A program made the translations under genes and the position numbers. A stretch of 48,279 nt of DNA from the NCBI GenBank assembly GCA_016718845.1, contig JADKCK010000072.1, forward strand, positions 1 to 48,279. The letters run 5' to 3'. The notes beneath the pieces are model-generated. The model searched no databases and was not told the origin of the DNA. It worked only from the letters and a program-made list of their open reading frames with translations. This stretch comes from Sphingobacteriales bacterium. GTDB lineage: Bacteria; Bacteroidota; Bacteroidia; Chitinophagales; UBA2359. Below, in pieces: positions 35,637 to 44,099 of this stretch; within the stretch, counting starts at the first letter, position 1, and every line of letters starts with the position of its first letter.

Positions 35637-36308
35637 TTAGTTGCGATTTAGCACTACGTCTTCTTTTGTGCCGTTGGTTGAGTTGGTAAGGCTGCCTTTA
35701 AGTGTTTTTTCGTCTACTATATTTAGTATGCCATTACCTGTGGTTTCGAAAATGGTAGTGAAAGATATTTGCAGTTGATTATCTTCTATGTATCCTTCGC
35801 CAACAGCGGTGGTTAGTTTGCCTTGTTGGGTGGTTCGTTCTTCGCGCAGGGTTATTTTTTTGGCATTTTGTGCCAATGTATAAGTAGAGCTACCATCAAC
35901 GTTTTTCCAAGTACCGCTTACGTTAGGTACATTTTGGGTGACAGTTGAAGCGGCAGGTGCAATACGTTGGTTTTTTTGTGGGGCTGTGGTGGTATCGGCA
36001 GGTGTGGTTTGGGTTTCGGTAGCGTTTGCCGTTGCGGTTAATTGGGCGGTTAAAGCTTGTAGTTTGCTTTCTAGGGCTGCCTGATTAGCTTTCAATTGTT
36101 CTTTTTCCATGGCATCTAATCGTTTTAACAAAGTTAGTTGCTGCTGCTGCAACAGTTGGTTTTGTTGGGCATACTGTTGTAAGGTTGAGTCGATGGGTTT
36201 TGGGACATGGGTTGAGTCCCAGATAAGGCGTGTAAGCCCTGTTAAGGCAATGGTTAAGGTAGCTATAATGGCTACTTTTTCCCACCAGTTTTTTTTGTTC
36301 TCTGACAT
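35637..36308 (-). CDS. membrane-anchored coiled-coil protein, function unknown
   Basis: 223 residues. A single transmembrane helix (about residues 12-30; KVAIIATLTIALTGLTRLIW) is followed by a Gln-rich coiled coil (about 40-95; LQQYAQQNQLLQQQQLTLLKRLDAMEKEQ), a Thr/Ala linker, and a C-terminal beta domain (VSGTWKNVDGSSTYTLAQNAKKITLREE ... NGTKEDVVLNRN) reminiscent of lipocalin-like or META-type small barrels. The periplasmic side is not certain. Bacteroidota promoter box at 36336-36343, 28 bp upstream. No recognised family. Confidence 0.7.
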   Translation of the reverse strand: MSENKKNWWEKVAIIATLTIALTGLTRLIWDSTHVPKPIDSTLQQYAQQNQLLQQQQLTLLKRLDAMEKEQLKANQAALESKLQALTAQLTATANATETQTTPADTTTAPQKNQRIAPAASTVTQNVPNVSGTWKNVDGSSTYTLAQNAKKITLREERTTQQGKLTTAVGEGYIEDNQLQISFTTIFETTGNGILNIVDEKTLKGSLTNSTNGTKEDVVLNRN

Positions 36309-36335
36309 ATTCTAAAGCTATTTTGTTGCAAGGCG

Positions 36336-36343
36336 CAAAGGTA
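36336..36343 (-). promoter_or_regulatory. -7 promoter box of the coiled-coil gene
   Basis: TACCTTTG on the minus strand, 28 bp before the start of the 36308-35637 gene. No exact -33 box. Confidence 0.5.
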
Positions 36344-36430
36344 CGGTTTTTGCGTGTTGATTAACGAATAAAGTTTGATTTTTAGTGCATTAGGCAATAA
36401 TTGGTAGCTATTAGCCCAAATTTTGTCATA

Positions 36431-36473
36431 CAAAAATCTCCTTTGTTTTGTTTGTGTGCAAAACAAAGGAGAA
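36431..36473. terminator. terminator of the SPFH gene
   Basis: The 14-bp stem TCTCCTTTGTTTTG / CAAAACAAAGGAGA, 47 bp past the minus-strand stop. Confidence 0.8.
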
Positions 36474-36519
36474 TGTATTTGGTCAAGTTTTTAAATAATT
36501 ACTTAGCCGTCAATATTTA

Positions 36520-37416
36520 TTATTTGCCCGACATTAGGTTTGACGATACCATTACTTTACGCAATTCTTCGGCAAGCCCCGACAGTCCGCCTGGGCTACT
36601 TGGCAACATAATGGTATTACTTTTTCCTTTATCTGCCACATCTTTTAGGGTATCAAAATATTGGGTAAGCAACACAATCATCATTACATCTTGTGCAGTA
36701 GCGCCATGCACCGATTGTTGAAACTCGGTAACAGACAATTGCAAACCCTCGATGATAGCTCGACGTTGATTGGCAATACCTTGCCCCTCGAGTGCTTTAC
36801 TTTGTGCTTCGGCTTCGGCAGCTTTTACCTTTAGTATACGGTCGGCTTCGCCTTTTTCGCTGGCTGCCATACGCATACGGGTAGCGGCATTAATTTCGTT
36901 CATGGCATGTTTTACGTTTTCGTCGGGGTCAATATCGGTTACTAGTGCTTTTAGTATGTCGTAGCCAAAGTCGTCCATGGTTTCGTGCAGCTCGTGTTTT
37001 ACGGCAATAGCAATATCTTCTTTTTTCGAAAACACATCATCTAACTTCAACGATGGCACGCGGGCACGCACTACATCAAACACATAAGCACTAATTTGCT
37101 CGTGTATGTTAGTTAGTTTGTAGTAGGCTTCGTACACTTTGTCGGGCATTACTTGGTATTGCACCGCCACTTTTATGTCTACAAATACATCGTCTAGGGT
37201 TTTTGTTTCTACAACAACCTCTAACTGTTGCACCCGCAAGTTAACCCGCGCGGCAACACGGTCGATAAGGGGTATTTTAAAGTTTAGACCCGGCAATGCC
37301 GTACCGCTAAACTTGCCAAAACGCTCAACGATAGCTACCGTTTGTTGGCGCACCGTATACACACCGCTAAATATAACAAATGCGATGAGAAGCAGTAAAA
37401 TAGGAAGTGATAACAT
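36520..37416 (-). CDS. SPFH/stomatin-like membrane protein
   Basis: 298 residues. N-terminal hydrophobic hairpin/helix (residues 1-22; LSLPILLLLIAFVIFSGVYTV), then an SPFH (Band 7) domain with VERFGKFSGTALPGLNFKIPLIDRV and LRVQQLEVVVETKTLDDV. A coiled-coil flotillin-like region follows (about 185-235; AASEKGEADRILKVKAAEAEAQSKALEGQG). It probably forms a membrane-microdomain scaffold of the HflC/stomatin type. No NfeD partner or protease gene is next to it, so the exact subgroup is open. Confidence 0.88.
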   Translation of the reverse strand: MLSLPILLLLIAFVIFSGVYTVRQQTVAIVERFGKFSGTALPGLNFKIPLIDRVAARVNLRVQQLEVVVETKTLDDVFVDIKVAVQYQVMPDKVYEAYYKLTNIHEQISAYVFDVVRARVPSLKLDDVFSKKEDIAIAVKHELHETMDDFGYDILKALVTDIDPDENVKHAMNEINAATRMRMAASEKGEADRILKVKAAEAEAQSKALEGQGIANQRRAIIEGLQLSVTEFQQSVHGATAQDVMMIVLLTQYFDTLKDVADKGKSNTIMLPSSPGGLSGLAEELRKVMVSSNLMSGK

Positions 37417-37542
37417 AGCTTGTAATTTATGTTGTGATTGACTTATGTATACCTAACATTAGACACAAAGATTTAGTTCCAATAAGGTCGTTTTTTTTTC
37501 AAAAAAATACCCGTAAGACGCAAAAATGTCAAAATAATACCC

Positions 37543-37550
37543 TACCTTTG
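37543..37550 (+). promoter_or_regulatory. -7 promoter box of the copper locus
   Basis: TACCTTTG, 34 bp before the first gene (37585). Matches the Bacteroidota TAnnTTTG element; no exact -33 box at standard spacing. Confidence 0.5.
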
Positions 37551-37584
37551 TCCTCGATTTGAAGCAACTACTTGGACTCCCGAT

Positions 37585-37962
37585 TTGAAACAATTACTTG
37601 TCATATTACTCTCTATCTTAATTCTGCTAAACCCTATTAGCCGAACATGGATTGTTGTGTCGTATCAAATCAACCAAAAGTACATTGCTCAAAATCTTTG
37701 CGAAAACAGAGCCAAGCCGCAAATGAAGTGTAATGGCAAATGCCATCTAAAAAAACAATTGGAAAAAGCTAACAAAGACGAACAAAAAACGCCCCAAAAC
37801 TTAACCGAAAAAGTTGAGGTACTGTTTTGTTCCCAATTAGGCAGTTTTCACTTTCAGGCACAATCGCCAATTGAGAGCCAATCTCCGCCACGCTGTTTTT
37901 ACAAACAGATGCACTCTCAGTTGTACCTTACCGACATATTCCATCCGCCAACATTGGCATAA
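37585..37962 (+). CDS. small Cys/His membrane-anchored protein, probable metal-binding
   Basis: 125 residues. The N-terminal hydrophobic helix (LLVILLSILILLNPI, residues 4-18) anchors or exports it. A compact cluster follows: C39 in LCENR, C49 and C53-H54 in MKCNGKCHLKKQLEK, then Lys-rich linker and a Gln/Ser/Pro tail. The C-x9-C-x3-CH pattern is typical of small uncharacterised Bacteroidota proteins next to copper or metal genes; a direct metal-binding role is inference. First gene of the probable copper locus (next gene 240 bp on). Confidence 0.7.
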   Translation: MKQLLVILLSILILLNPISRTWIVVSYQINQKYIAQNLCENRAKPQMKCNGKCHLKKQLEKANKDEQKTPQNLTEKVEVLFCSQLGSFHFQAQSPIESQSPPRCFYKQMHSQLYLTDIFHPPTLA

Positions 37963-38201
37963 TTTCCTTATCTACGGAGCAAATTGTTTTTTAACCGATT
38001 TTCGGATGTTTTTTTGCGCCGTTAAACAATCCAAATATTTTTTGTTTATTTCGACTTTGTACCCCCTACAAAGTCTGTGACTTGCTGTGCCAAAATGTTT
38101 TTTTGGTTGCAGAAGGTAAGCTATTTGCTTTTAGCTGTTCAATGCAGTATGTTAAGCTTATAGACAAGAAACTTTTTTTCAACAAATTAATTCTAAAAAC
38201 A

Positions 38202-39020
38202 ATGACTTTCAAAAATATTTTTTTCGCTTTATCTCTTTTTACAGCTACCCTATTTATTGCCTCGTGCGATAAAGACAAGAACGACATAGACCCCAACGAA
38301 AAAGGCAGCATGACCTTGCACTTTGATAACAGATTGGGCAATGCCGATTTAGTACTCAACACTGGCACCTACAACAATGCCCTAAATCAGCCTTTTAGCC
38401 TAACAATGTTTAACTATTTTGTTAGCAACATACAATTCCACAACATCGATGGCACAACCTACACGGTACCGCAAAACGAATCTTATTTTTTGGTAAAAGA
38501 AAGTGACCCCGAAAGCCAAGAAATAACCATTGACAACATACCCGAAGGCGATTACGACAAAGTTACGTTTGTTGTTGGTGTAGATAGCACCCGCAACACC
38601 ATGCCTATTGCCGACCGTACAGGCGCACTTGACCCCGCAGGCGAAGCAGCAGGTATGTATTGGATGTGGAACTCAGGCTATATCTTCCTAAAAATGGAAG
38701 GTCTATCTTCGGTTGCTCCGCTCGATTCAGCATCTAACACAAACCTATTTCAGTACCATATAGGTGGTTTTGGTGGCTATTCGTCGCCTACCATCAACAA
38801 CATAAAAACGGTAGCCTTGCCTTTTGGTAGCACAAAAGCCGAAATTAGAACTGATGTTGCCCCCGAAGCACACATTTTTGTAGATGCCGCTAAGGTAATA
38901 AACGGCACTACTAATATTGACTTTGCTGCCTATCCGGTAGTTATGTTTAACCCCTACTCAACCAATATTGCTAACAACTACGCAAATATGTTTGCCATTG
39001 ACCATATCCATAACGACTAA
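38202..39020 (+). CDS. MbnP-like periplasmic lipoprotein (copper-binding family)
   Basis: 272 residues from ATG 38202, chosen because it directly precedes the signal sequence; the frame opens earlier at 38082 but that part does not look like protein. Signal peptide with lipobox (TLFIASC, Cys22). Beta-rich body with the MbnP family look: GSMTLHFDNRLGNADLVLN, FNYFVSNIQF, and the Trp-containing segment GEAAGMYWMWNSGYIFLKMEG (W154, W156). In studied MbnP proteins a Trp is oxidised by the di-heme partner to kynurenine to bind Cu(I). The partner-like MbnH gene follows at 39217. Extracytoplasmic copper binding is therefore likely. Not proven by sequence alone. Confidence 0.85.
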   Translation: MTFKNIFFALSLFTATLFIASCDKDKNDIDPNEKGSMTLHFDNRLGNADLVLNTGTYNNALNQPFSLTMFNYFVSNIQFHNIDGTTYTVPQNESYFLVKESDPESQEITIDNIPEGDYDKVTFVVGVDSTRNTMPIADRTGALDPAGEAAGMYWMWNSGYIFLKMEGLSSVAPLDSASNTNLFQYHIGGFGGYSSPTINNIKTVALPFGSTKAEIRTDVAPEAHIFVDAAKVINGTTNIDFAAYPVVMFNPYSTNIANNYANMFAIDHIHND

Positions 39021-39065
39021 AACAAGCTAAACACCCAAATAATGCGGCTTGGCTCCAAGTCAATC

Positions 39066-39106
39066 AAAAAAAGGCATTAATACTTACGGGTGTTAGTGCC
39101 TTTTAT
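39066..39106 (+). terminator. stem-loop between mbnP-like and mbnH-like genes
   Basis: The stem AAAAGGCATTAA / TGTTAGTGCCTTTT, 45 bp after the MbnP-like stop. Could be a partial terminator that lowers expression of the downstream genes. Confidence 0.5.
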
Positions 39107-39216
39107 TGTTTGTGTGTAATAGTGCCTATTAGCTTTTTGTAGTTTAATACCAAACAAAATTTGTGTAGAAAACGTCTAATTAGTTTAATCTGATAATACT
39201 TACTAATCAACAAATT

Positions 39217-40224
39217 ATGAAACAATATTTATGGACATCTATTTTGTGTTTGGGTGTTTTTGCTGCTTGTCAGAAAAACGATAAGCCCGAATTTACGGGA
39301 TTTGAAAATCCTACTCATTTTCCTACGGCTACCTACCCCTTTAACAGCAACCCTGTAACCGAAGCTGGTTTTGAATTGGGCAGAAAACTATTTTACGAAG
39401 GCAAGCTATCACGCGACGGTAGTATCTCGTGTGGCAGTTGCCACCTACAATCGGCGGCATTTTCGCACGTTGACCATACCGTAAGCCACGGCATTGACGA
39501 TAAATTGGGTACACGAAATGCACCTGCTGTTCAAAATATGGCATGGTCAAGCACCTTTATGTGGGACGGAGGAGTGCATAATTTGGACATGTTTTCGTTT
39601 TCGCCCATCGAAAACCCCGTTGAAATGGACGAAAAAGTGGCTAATGTGTTGCTTAAATTACAAGCTACAACTACTTATCCACCTTTATTTAAGGCGGCTT
39701 TTGGCACCGAAGAAATAAACTCGATGCGAATGATGCAAGCCTTATCGCAATTTATGTGTATGTTGGTGTCGGCAAATAGCCGATACGACCAATTTGTACA
39801 AGGCAATAACGATGCACTAAATGCCACCGAAAAAGAAGGTTTAACTATTTTTAGGGCAAAATGTGCTAACTGCCACACCGAACCTTTGTTTACCGATAAC
39901 TCGTTTCGGAACAATGGCTTGCCAATTGGCAACGACAAGGGGCGGTCGCGTATTACCTTAAACCCCGCCGACGACTATACTTTTAAAGTGCCCTCGCTGC
40001 GCAACATCGAAAAAACAATGCCTTATATGCACAATGGAAGTTTGCATAGTTTAGATGCCGTTTTAGACCATTATCAAAATGGCATACAGCAAACACCCAA
40101 TCTCGACCCCCTTTTGACAAACGGCTTGGCACTAAGCGATGCCGAAAAGGAACAACTAAAAGCTTTTTTATTAAGCCTAACCGACAATGATTTTATTCGC
40201 GAACCTAAATTTTCGGAATTTTAA
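39217..40224 (+). CDS. di-heme cytochrome c peroxidase family protein (MbnH-like)
   Basis: 335 residues. Lipobox-type signal sequence (LCLGVFAACQKND). Two c-type heme sites: C72-x2-C75-H76 (CGSCHL) and C216-x2-C219-H220 (CANCHT). Further landmarks: ELGRKLFYEGKLSRDGSISC, FSHVDHTVSHG, RNAPAVQNMAW, FMWDGGVHNLDMF, IENPVEMD, VPSLRNIEKTMPYMHNGSLHSL (heme ligand Met/His region). CcpA/MauG fold. With the MbnP-like lipoprotein beside it, the likely role is oxidation of the MbnP Trp to kynurenine; alternatively an ordinary periplasmic H2O2 peroxidase. Its stop is one base before the next start. Confidence 0.92.
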   Translation: MKQYLWTSILCLGVFAACQKNDKPEFTGFENPTHFPTATYPFNSNPVTEAGFELGRKLFYEGKLSRDGSISCGSCHLQSAAFSHVDHTVSHGIDDKLGTRNAPAVQNMAWSSTFMWDGGVHNLDMFSFSPIENPVEMDEKVANVLLKLQATTTYPPLFKAAFGTEEINSMRMMQALSQFMCMLVSANSRYDQFVQGNNDALNATEKEGLTIFRAKCANCHTEPLFTDNSFRNNGLPIGNDKGRSRITLNPADDYTFKVPSLRNIEKTMPYMHNGSLHSLDAVLDHYQNGIQQTPNLDPLLTNGLALSDAEKEQLKAFLLSLTDNDFIREPKFSEF

Positions 40225-40225
40225 G

Positions 40226-41152
40226 ATGAAAAATAAACTTGTAATTTTGTTGATAGCTATCTTACTTTCTCCAACACACCTTATAGCCTGCGATGCTTGC
40301 GGTAGTGGAGTAGGTAATTATTATTTTGGCATTATGCCGCAGTTTCACAAAAATTTTGTGGGTTTGCGGTATCGCCACAACAGTTTTAGCTCGCATTTTA
40401 GTAACATATCGCAAAGTTTTGCTAACCAAGAAATCTTTCAAACTGCCGAAATTTGGGCGCGATACCATATCACGCCTAAAATTCAATTACTGGCATTTGT
40501 GCCATACAGCTATAACCAACAAACCGAAAACGTACAAAATAGGTACTTAAACGGCTTGAACGATATAGCACTTTTGGCAAACTACAACCTAATAAATACC
40601 AACGTAAATGCCATTACCGACACCTCTATACGTTTATTAAAACATAGTTTGCTGGTTGGTGGGGGTATAAAATTGCCAAGTGGCAAATGGGATTATCCAA
40701 CCGATGACCCTAATCAGGTAGCAAATGCCAATTTTCAGTTGGGTTCGGGTAGTGTTGATTTTATGCTAAATGCCGCTTATACTTTGCGTTACCAAAAATG
40801 GGGCATAAATACCGATGTAAGCTACAAAATAAACACCGCCAATGCCAATGTTTATCGGTTTGGCAACCGAATAAGTGGCAATGCAAGTTTGTTTTATGTG
40901 CAGCGTTTGAGCAAAATAGCTCTAATGCCAAACGCAGGGGTGTATGTCGAGCAATCAATGCAAAGCTACGAAAAACATAATATCGTTAGCGAAACAGGCG
41001 GTTATTTATTAGCCAATACCTTGGGCATCGAAACATATTTTAAACGCTTGTCGGTAGGGGGTAATTACCAAATACCACTTGCCCAAAAGCTAAATAATGG
41101 TCAAACAGTAGGGCATAATAGAGTAAGCGTGCATTTTAGTGTTTTATTTTAA
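40226..41152 (+). CDS. outer-membrane beta-barrel protein, probable copper-locus member
   Basis: 308 residues from ATG 40226, chosen because it begins a good signal peptide (LVILLIAILLSPTHLIA) one base after the previous stop. The mature start carries CDACGSGVGNYYFGIMPQF, two cysteines beside the exported N-terminus, then alternating beta-strand pattern throughout and a final aromatic residue (VSVHFSVLF), as in outer-membrane barrels. The Cys-rich start and tight coupling with the MbnH-like gene point to metal transport or sensing at the outer membrane (inference). Confidence 0.8.
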   Translation: MKNKLVILLIAILLSPTHLIACDACGSGVGNYYFGIMPQFHKNFVGLRYRHNSFSSHFSNISQSFANQEIFQTAEIWARYHITPKIQLLAFVPYSYNQQTENVQNRYLNGLNDIALLANYNLINTNVNAITDTSIRLLKHSLLVGGGIKLPSGKWDYPTDDPNQVANANFQLGSGSVDFMLNAAYTLRYQKWGINTDVSYKINTANANVYRFGNRISGNASLFYVQRLSKIALMPNAGVYVEQSMQSYEKHNIVSETGGYLLANTLGIETYFKRLSVGGNYQIPLAQKLNNGQTVGHNRVSVHFSVLF

Positions 41153-41158
41153 TAACTT

Positions 41159-42640
41159 TTATTTTTGACGTGTTTGCCAATAATGGAGCCAACCATAATA
41201 CACCATCATGCCAAAGCCCAAAGTGGCTAGTGCATGTTGAATAACAAAAACATATTGTTTAGTGTGCCAAGCATACCCCAAAGCGGTAACAAAGTAGCCC
41301 AATAAGGCAAGTTCTATCCACCACATAATGCCCAAACGGTAGTGTGTGTAGTGTTTTTGTTGCCAATTGTCGGCAGTTTGTACCAAGTTAAATTTTGGCG
41401 TGCGCTCAAAAGCACTTTTTTGCCCCCTATATCCTTGCCAAGCTGCCCATGTATTGTGTGCCGACATACCAAACGAAATTGCCAAACAAAACGGAAACAA
41501 CCATACCCAATCTGCCCAAAAAGATTGCCCAACTTGTCGGCTTTTGTACCAAGTAGTAAAACCAATGCTTAACAATGCTACATTACTAAGTGTGTACAAA
41601 TAGGCGTATTGGGCAACATAAGGGGGCAAGGCAGCGGCGTGTGCAAACAACAATACGCCCGAAACTATGGCGTTTAACAATATAGCTATATAAATGCTGC
41701 TGCTTAGTAAATGGGCAGTGGCATTTATTTTTTGGACGATAGATAGCTTGCCCTGCCAAATTTGAGGCAGCATTTTTTTTAGTGTTTCTACGCCGCCTTT
41801 TATCCAACGGTGTTGTTGTAGTTTAAAAGCTCGCATATCGGCGGGCAGTTCGGCGGGGCAAATAATGTGTTCAACAAAAGCTATTGTCCAACCTTTTAGC
41901 TGCGCTCGGTAGCTAAGGTCTAGGTCTTCGGTAAGGGTATCGGCTTGCCAACCGCCAGCATCGGTAATGGTTGTTTTGCGCCAAATGCCCGCTGTGCCGT
42001 TAAAATTTAAGCAAAAATTGCCCGCCGTGCGCCCGCTTTGTTCAACAGCAAAATGGGTATCTATAAAAAAAGCTTGTATGCGTGTAAGCAACGAGTAGGT
42101 TCGGTTCAAATGTCCCCAACGGGTTTGCACCGCCCCTACTTTTGCTTGGTCAAAATAAGGCAAGGTGTGCAATAAAAAATTGGGCGATGGTACAAAATCG
42201 GCATCAAACAATGCCACAAAACTACCAGTAGCAAGGGGCAAGGCGGCTTGCAAGGCACCCGCTTTATAGGCTGTGCGGTGGTGTCGGTGTAGCAATACTA
42301 TGTTGTAGCCCAATGCTTGGTAATGTGCTACTTTTTGTTGACTGATGAGCAAGGTTTGGTCGGTTGAGTCGTCTAATACCTGAATTTGTAGGCATTGGCG
42401 CGGATATTGCAAGGCAACTACGGCATCAATAATGCGTGCAGCTACGTATTGCTCGTTAAAAATAGGCAGTTGTACGGTTACATTTGGCAAATCGCTGGGT
42501 AAAGTATCTGTCAATAAAGCGGGCAGTTGGGTGTTATTTTTTCGTATCCACCCCACCACAACCAACTGTAACTCCATCAACGAAAAAGCCAAAATGCCCA
42601 TAAACGATGCCACATACATTGCCCAAAAAAGCTGCAACAT
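41159..42640 (-). CDS. membrane glycosyltransferase family 2 (processive/cellulose-synthase-like)
   Basis: 493 residues. N-terminal transmembrane helix, GT-A domain with VQLPIFNE, VLDDSTDQT, LFDADFVPSPNF (DxD), TEDLDLSYRAQLKGW (base Asp) and QQHRWIKGG (QxxRW), then four or five transmembrane helices. Typical of inner-membrane GT2 enzymes making polysaccharide or glycolipid. Translationally close to the 43368-42646 gene (5-bp gap). Polymer unknown. Confidence 0.88.
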   Translation of the reverse strand: MLQLFWAMYVASFMGILAFSLMELQLVVVGWIRKNNTQLPALLTDTLPSDLPNVTVQLPIFNEQYVAARIIDAVVALQYPRQCLQIQVLDDSTDQTLLISQQKVAHYQALGYNIVLLHRHHRTAYKAGALQAALPLATGSFVALFDADFVPSPNFLLHTLPYFDQAKVGAVQTRWGHLNRTYSLLTRIQAFFIDTHFAVEQSGRTAGNFCLNFNGTAGIWRKTTITDAGGWQADTLTEDLDLSYRAQLKGWTIAFVEHIICPAELPADMRAFKLQQHRWIKGGVETLKKMLPQIWQGKLSIVQKINATAHLLSSSIYIAILLNAIVSGVLLFAHAAALPPYVAQYAYLYTLSNVALLSIGFTTWYKSRQVGQSFWADWVWLFPFCLAISFGMSAHNTWAAWQGYRGQKSAFERTPKFNLVQTADNWQQKHYTHYRLGIMWWIELALLGYFVTALGYAWHTKQYVFVIQHALATLGFGMMVYYGWLHYWQTRQK

Positions 42641-42645
42641 AGTTT

Positions 42646-43368
42646 TTATAAATTTTTAAAAATGGTGAACAATATTTTATAGCCCGCTAAAAAAGTGCCG
42701 CGTAGGGTGCCGCTTACCTTTGAGACACCCCCATAGCGCGGGCGATAAGTAACGGCAACTTCGGTGCAGCGCAATTTTTGTTTGGCGGCTTTGGCTTGCA
42801 TTTCTACTGTCCAACCGTAGGTTTTATCGGTCATGTTTAGTGCTAGTAGTTGCTGCCACTTAATAGCCCTAAACGGACCCAAATCGGTAAAATGCACGCC
42901 ATATAAAAGGTGTAGCAACCTACCCGACAACCAATTGCCAAAGCGTTGTGGTGGGGTCATGGCTCCTTTGGGCAGGGGCAGTTGGGTGCGTGTGCCAATT
43001 ACTAAATCGTAGTTTTGGTTGATGATGGGCTGCAACAATTGTGGCATTTCGGCGGGATTGTCCGAAAAATCGGCATCTAAAAACACCACTATATGGGGTA
43101 TATTTGGTGCTTTTTTTTGTTTTAGATAATCAATAGCACACAAACAAGCATTGCCATAGCCGCGCTGTGGCTGATACAAAACTTTTGCCCCATGTTGCGT
43201 GGCAATGGCAGCCGTTTGGTCGGTTGAGCCATTATCTACTACCACCGTTTCGAGCAACAAAACGGGCTGTATGGCTTGGCATGTTTGATTAATAGCAGCT
43301 AATACTTTGCCAATAGAGGCTTGTTCGTTTAGGGCAGGAATGATAATGTACAAATTTATGGGTGACAT
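42646..43368 (-). CDS. glycosyltransferase family 2 (dolichyl-phosphate mannosyltransferase-like)
   Basis: 240 residues from Met at 43368 (MSPINLYIIIPALNE); the longer frame from 43413 adds an atypical N-terminus. Motifs: IIIPALNEQASIG, VVDNGSTDQT, LDADFSDNP (DxD), VIGTRTQLPLPKGAMTPPQRFGNW, and the C-terminal TYRPRYGGVSKVSG. Soluble to membrane-associated. First gene of a two-gene unit with the membrane GT2, so both likely serve one glycan pathway. Confidence 0.88.
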   Translation of the reverse strand: MSPINLYIIIPALNEQASIGKVLAAINQTCQAIQPVLLLETVVVDNGSTDQTAAIATQHGAKVLYQPQRGYGNACLCAIDYLKQKKAPNIPHIVVFLDADFSDNPAEMPQLLQPIINQNYDLVIGTRTQLPLPKGAMTPPQRFGNWLSGRLLHLLYGVHFTDLGPFRAIKWQQLLALNMTDKTYGWTVEMQAKAAKQKLRCTEVAVTYRPRYGGVSKVSGTLRGTFLAGYKILFTIFKNL

Positions 43369-43426
43369 TAAGGTGTTTATGTTACGCAGAAGTGTTACGT
43401 AATTAAGTGGCAAGGGGCTTTGAAGA

Positions 43427-43766
43427 TAATTTATGGTTACTTTACTACTACTTTCGGCTGGTTAAAAGTTTGTTACTTTTTTGCTTGATCAAAAAAGTAA
43501 CCAAAAAAATCAAGGCTGTATAGTAATTGACTAAAATGTGCAACATTCCGCTAAAAGATATAAACTTGCACGCCAAACGCTTTGCTTGTCGAGTTTATTT
43601 CTCGGTTCGGTGTGGCGTGCTTCAAACAGTATATCTTTCTTAACGCTACATTTATGCCCAATAAATTTCTTAACGCCAATTCCTATAATGCCGATTCAGA
43701 AGAAATCAGCTACACAACTGGGTATAAAATGCAAAACACCTTGTTATTGGAATAGGTTGCGTAACG
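43427..43766 (+). repeat. R2 dispersed structured repeat, copy c
   Basis: Full-length partner of 16795-17129. Hairpin 1: GTTACTTTTTTG (43472-43483) with CAAAAAAGTAAC (43490-43501), loop CTTGAT. Hairpin 2: GCACGCCA (43568-43575) with TGGCGTGC (43613-43620). The conserved 3' segment ATTTATGCCC..AATAAATTTCTTAA, then AATTCCTATAATGCCG, is shared with R2b. Stem changes versus copy a are compensatory at two positions. Confidence 0.85.
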
Positions 43767-43986
43767 TCAGTAAGGTGTATTTTTTTGCTCAAAAAGCATT
43801 TTTTTGACTCTTGCGTGCAACCTTTTGTTGTAAGCATGCGTCTTGTGGCTATGCAACAAGTTTGGTTTTGCAACAATTTTAGGCAAATATGCGCTATTTA
43901 GGGCATTTTATGCAACTATTTGGCAACAAAATGTGTTTTTAGTAAAATTTAGGGCATTGATGATACCATATACCCAAAATATATTG

Positions 43987-43994
43987 TACCTTTG
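43987..43994 (+). promoter_or_regulatory. -7 promoter box for porV (first copy)
   Basis: TACCTTTG, 105 bp before the start at 44100. No exact -33 box at 19 bp. Confidence 0.45.
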
Positions 43995-44099
43995 CGGAGT
44001 CTTGCCTTCGCTTTTCTCTAATTAATTTATTTGTTAAATTGCATTTATGTAACAAAGCTACACGAAATTTAAATTACATCACAATTGAATATTTTTTTT

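Larger units (their letters stand above)
43414..44099. other. intergenic region with R2 copy c and porV promoter
   Basis: 686 bp with no gene. It holds the complete R2c repeat (43427-43766), then AT-rich sequence and a promoter box at 43987-43994. Confidence 0.6.

Noticed and set aside
38082..38201. Longer N-terminus for the MbnP-like protein
   Set aside because: The extra 40 residues do not resemble a signal peptide or family N-terminus; ATG 38202 directly precedes one with a lipobox.
44085..44099. TTG start 5 codons upstream of porV copy 1
   Set aside because: ATG at 44100 begins a normal signal peptide; the TTG adds only MNIFF before it.
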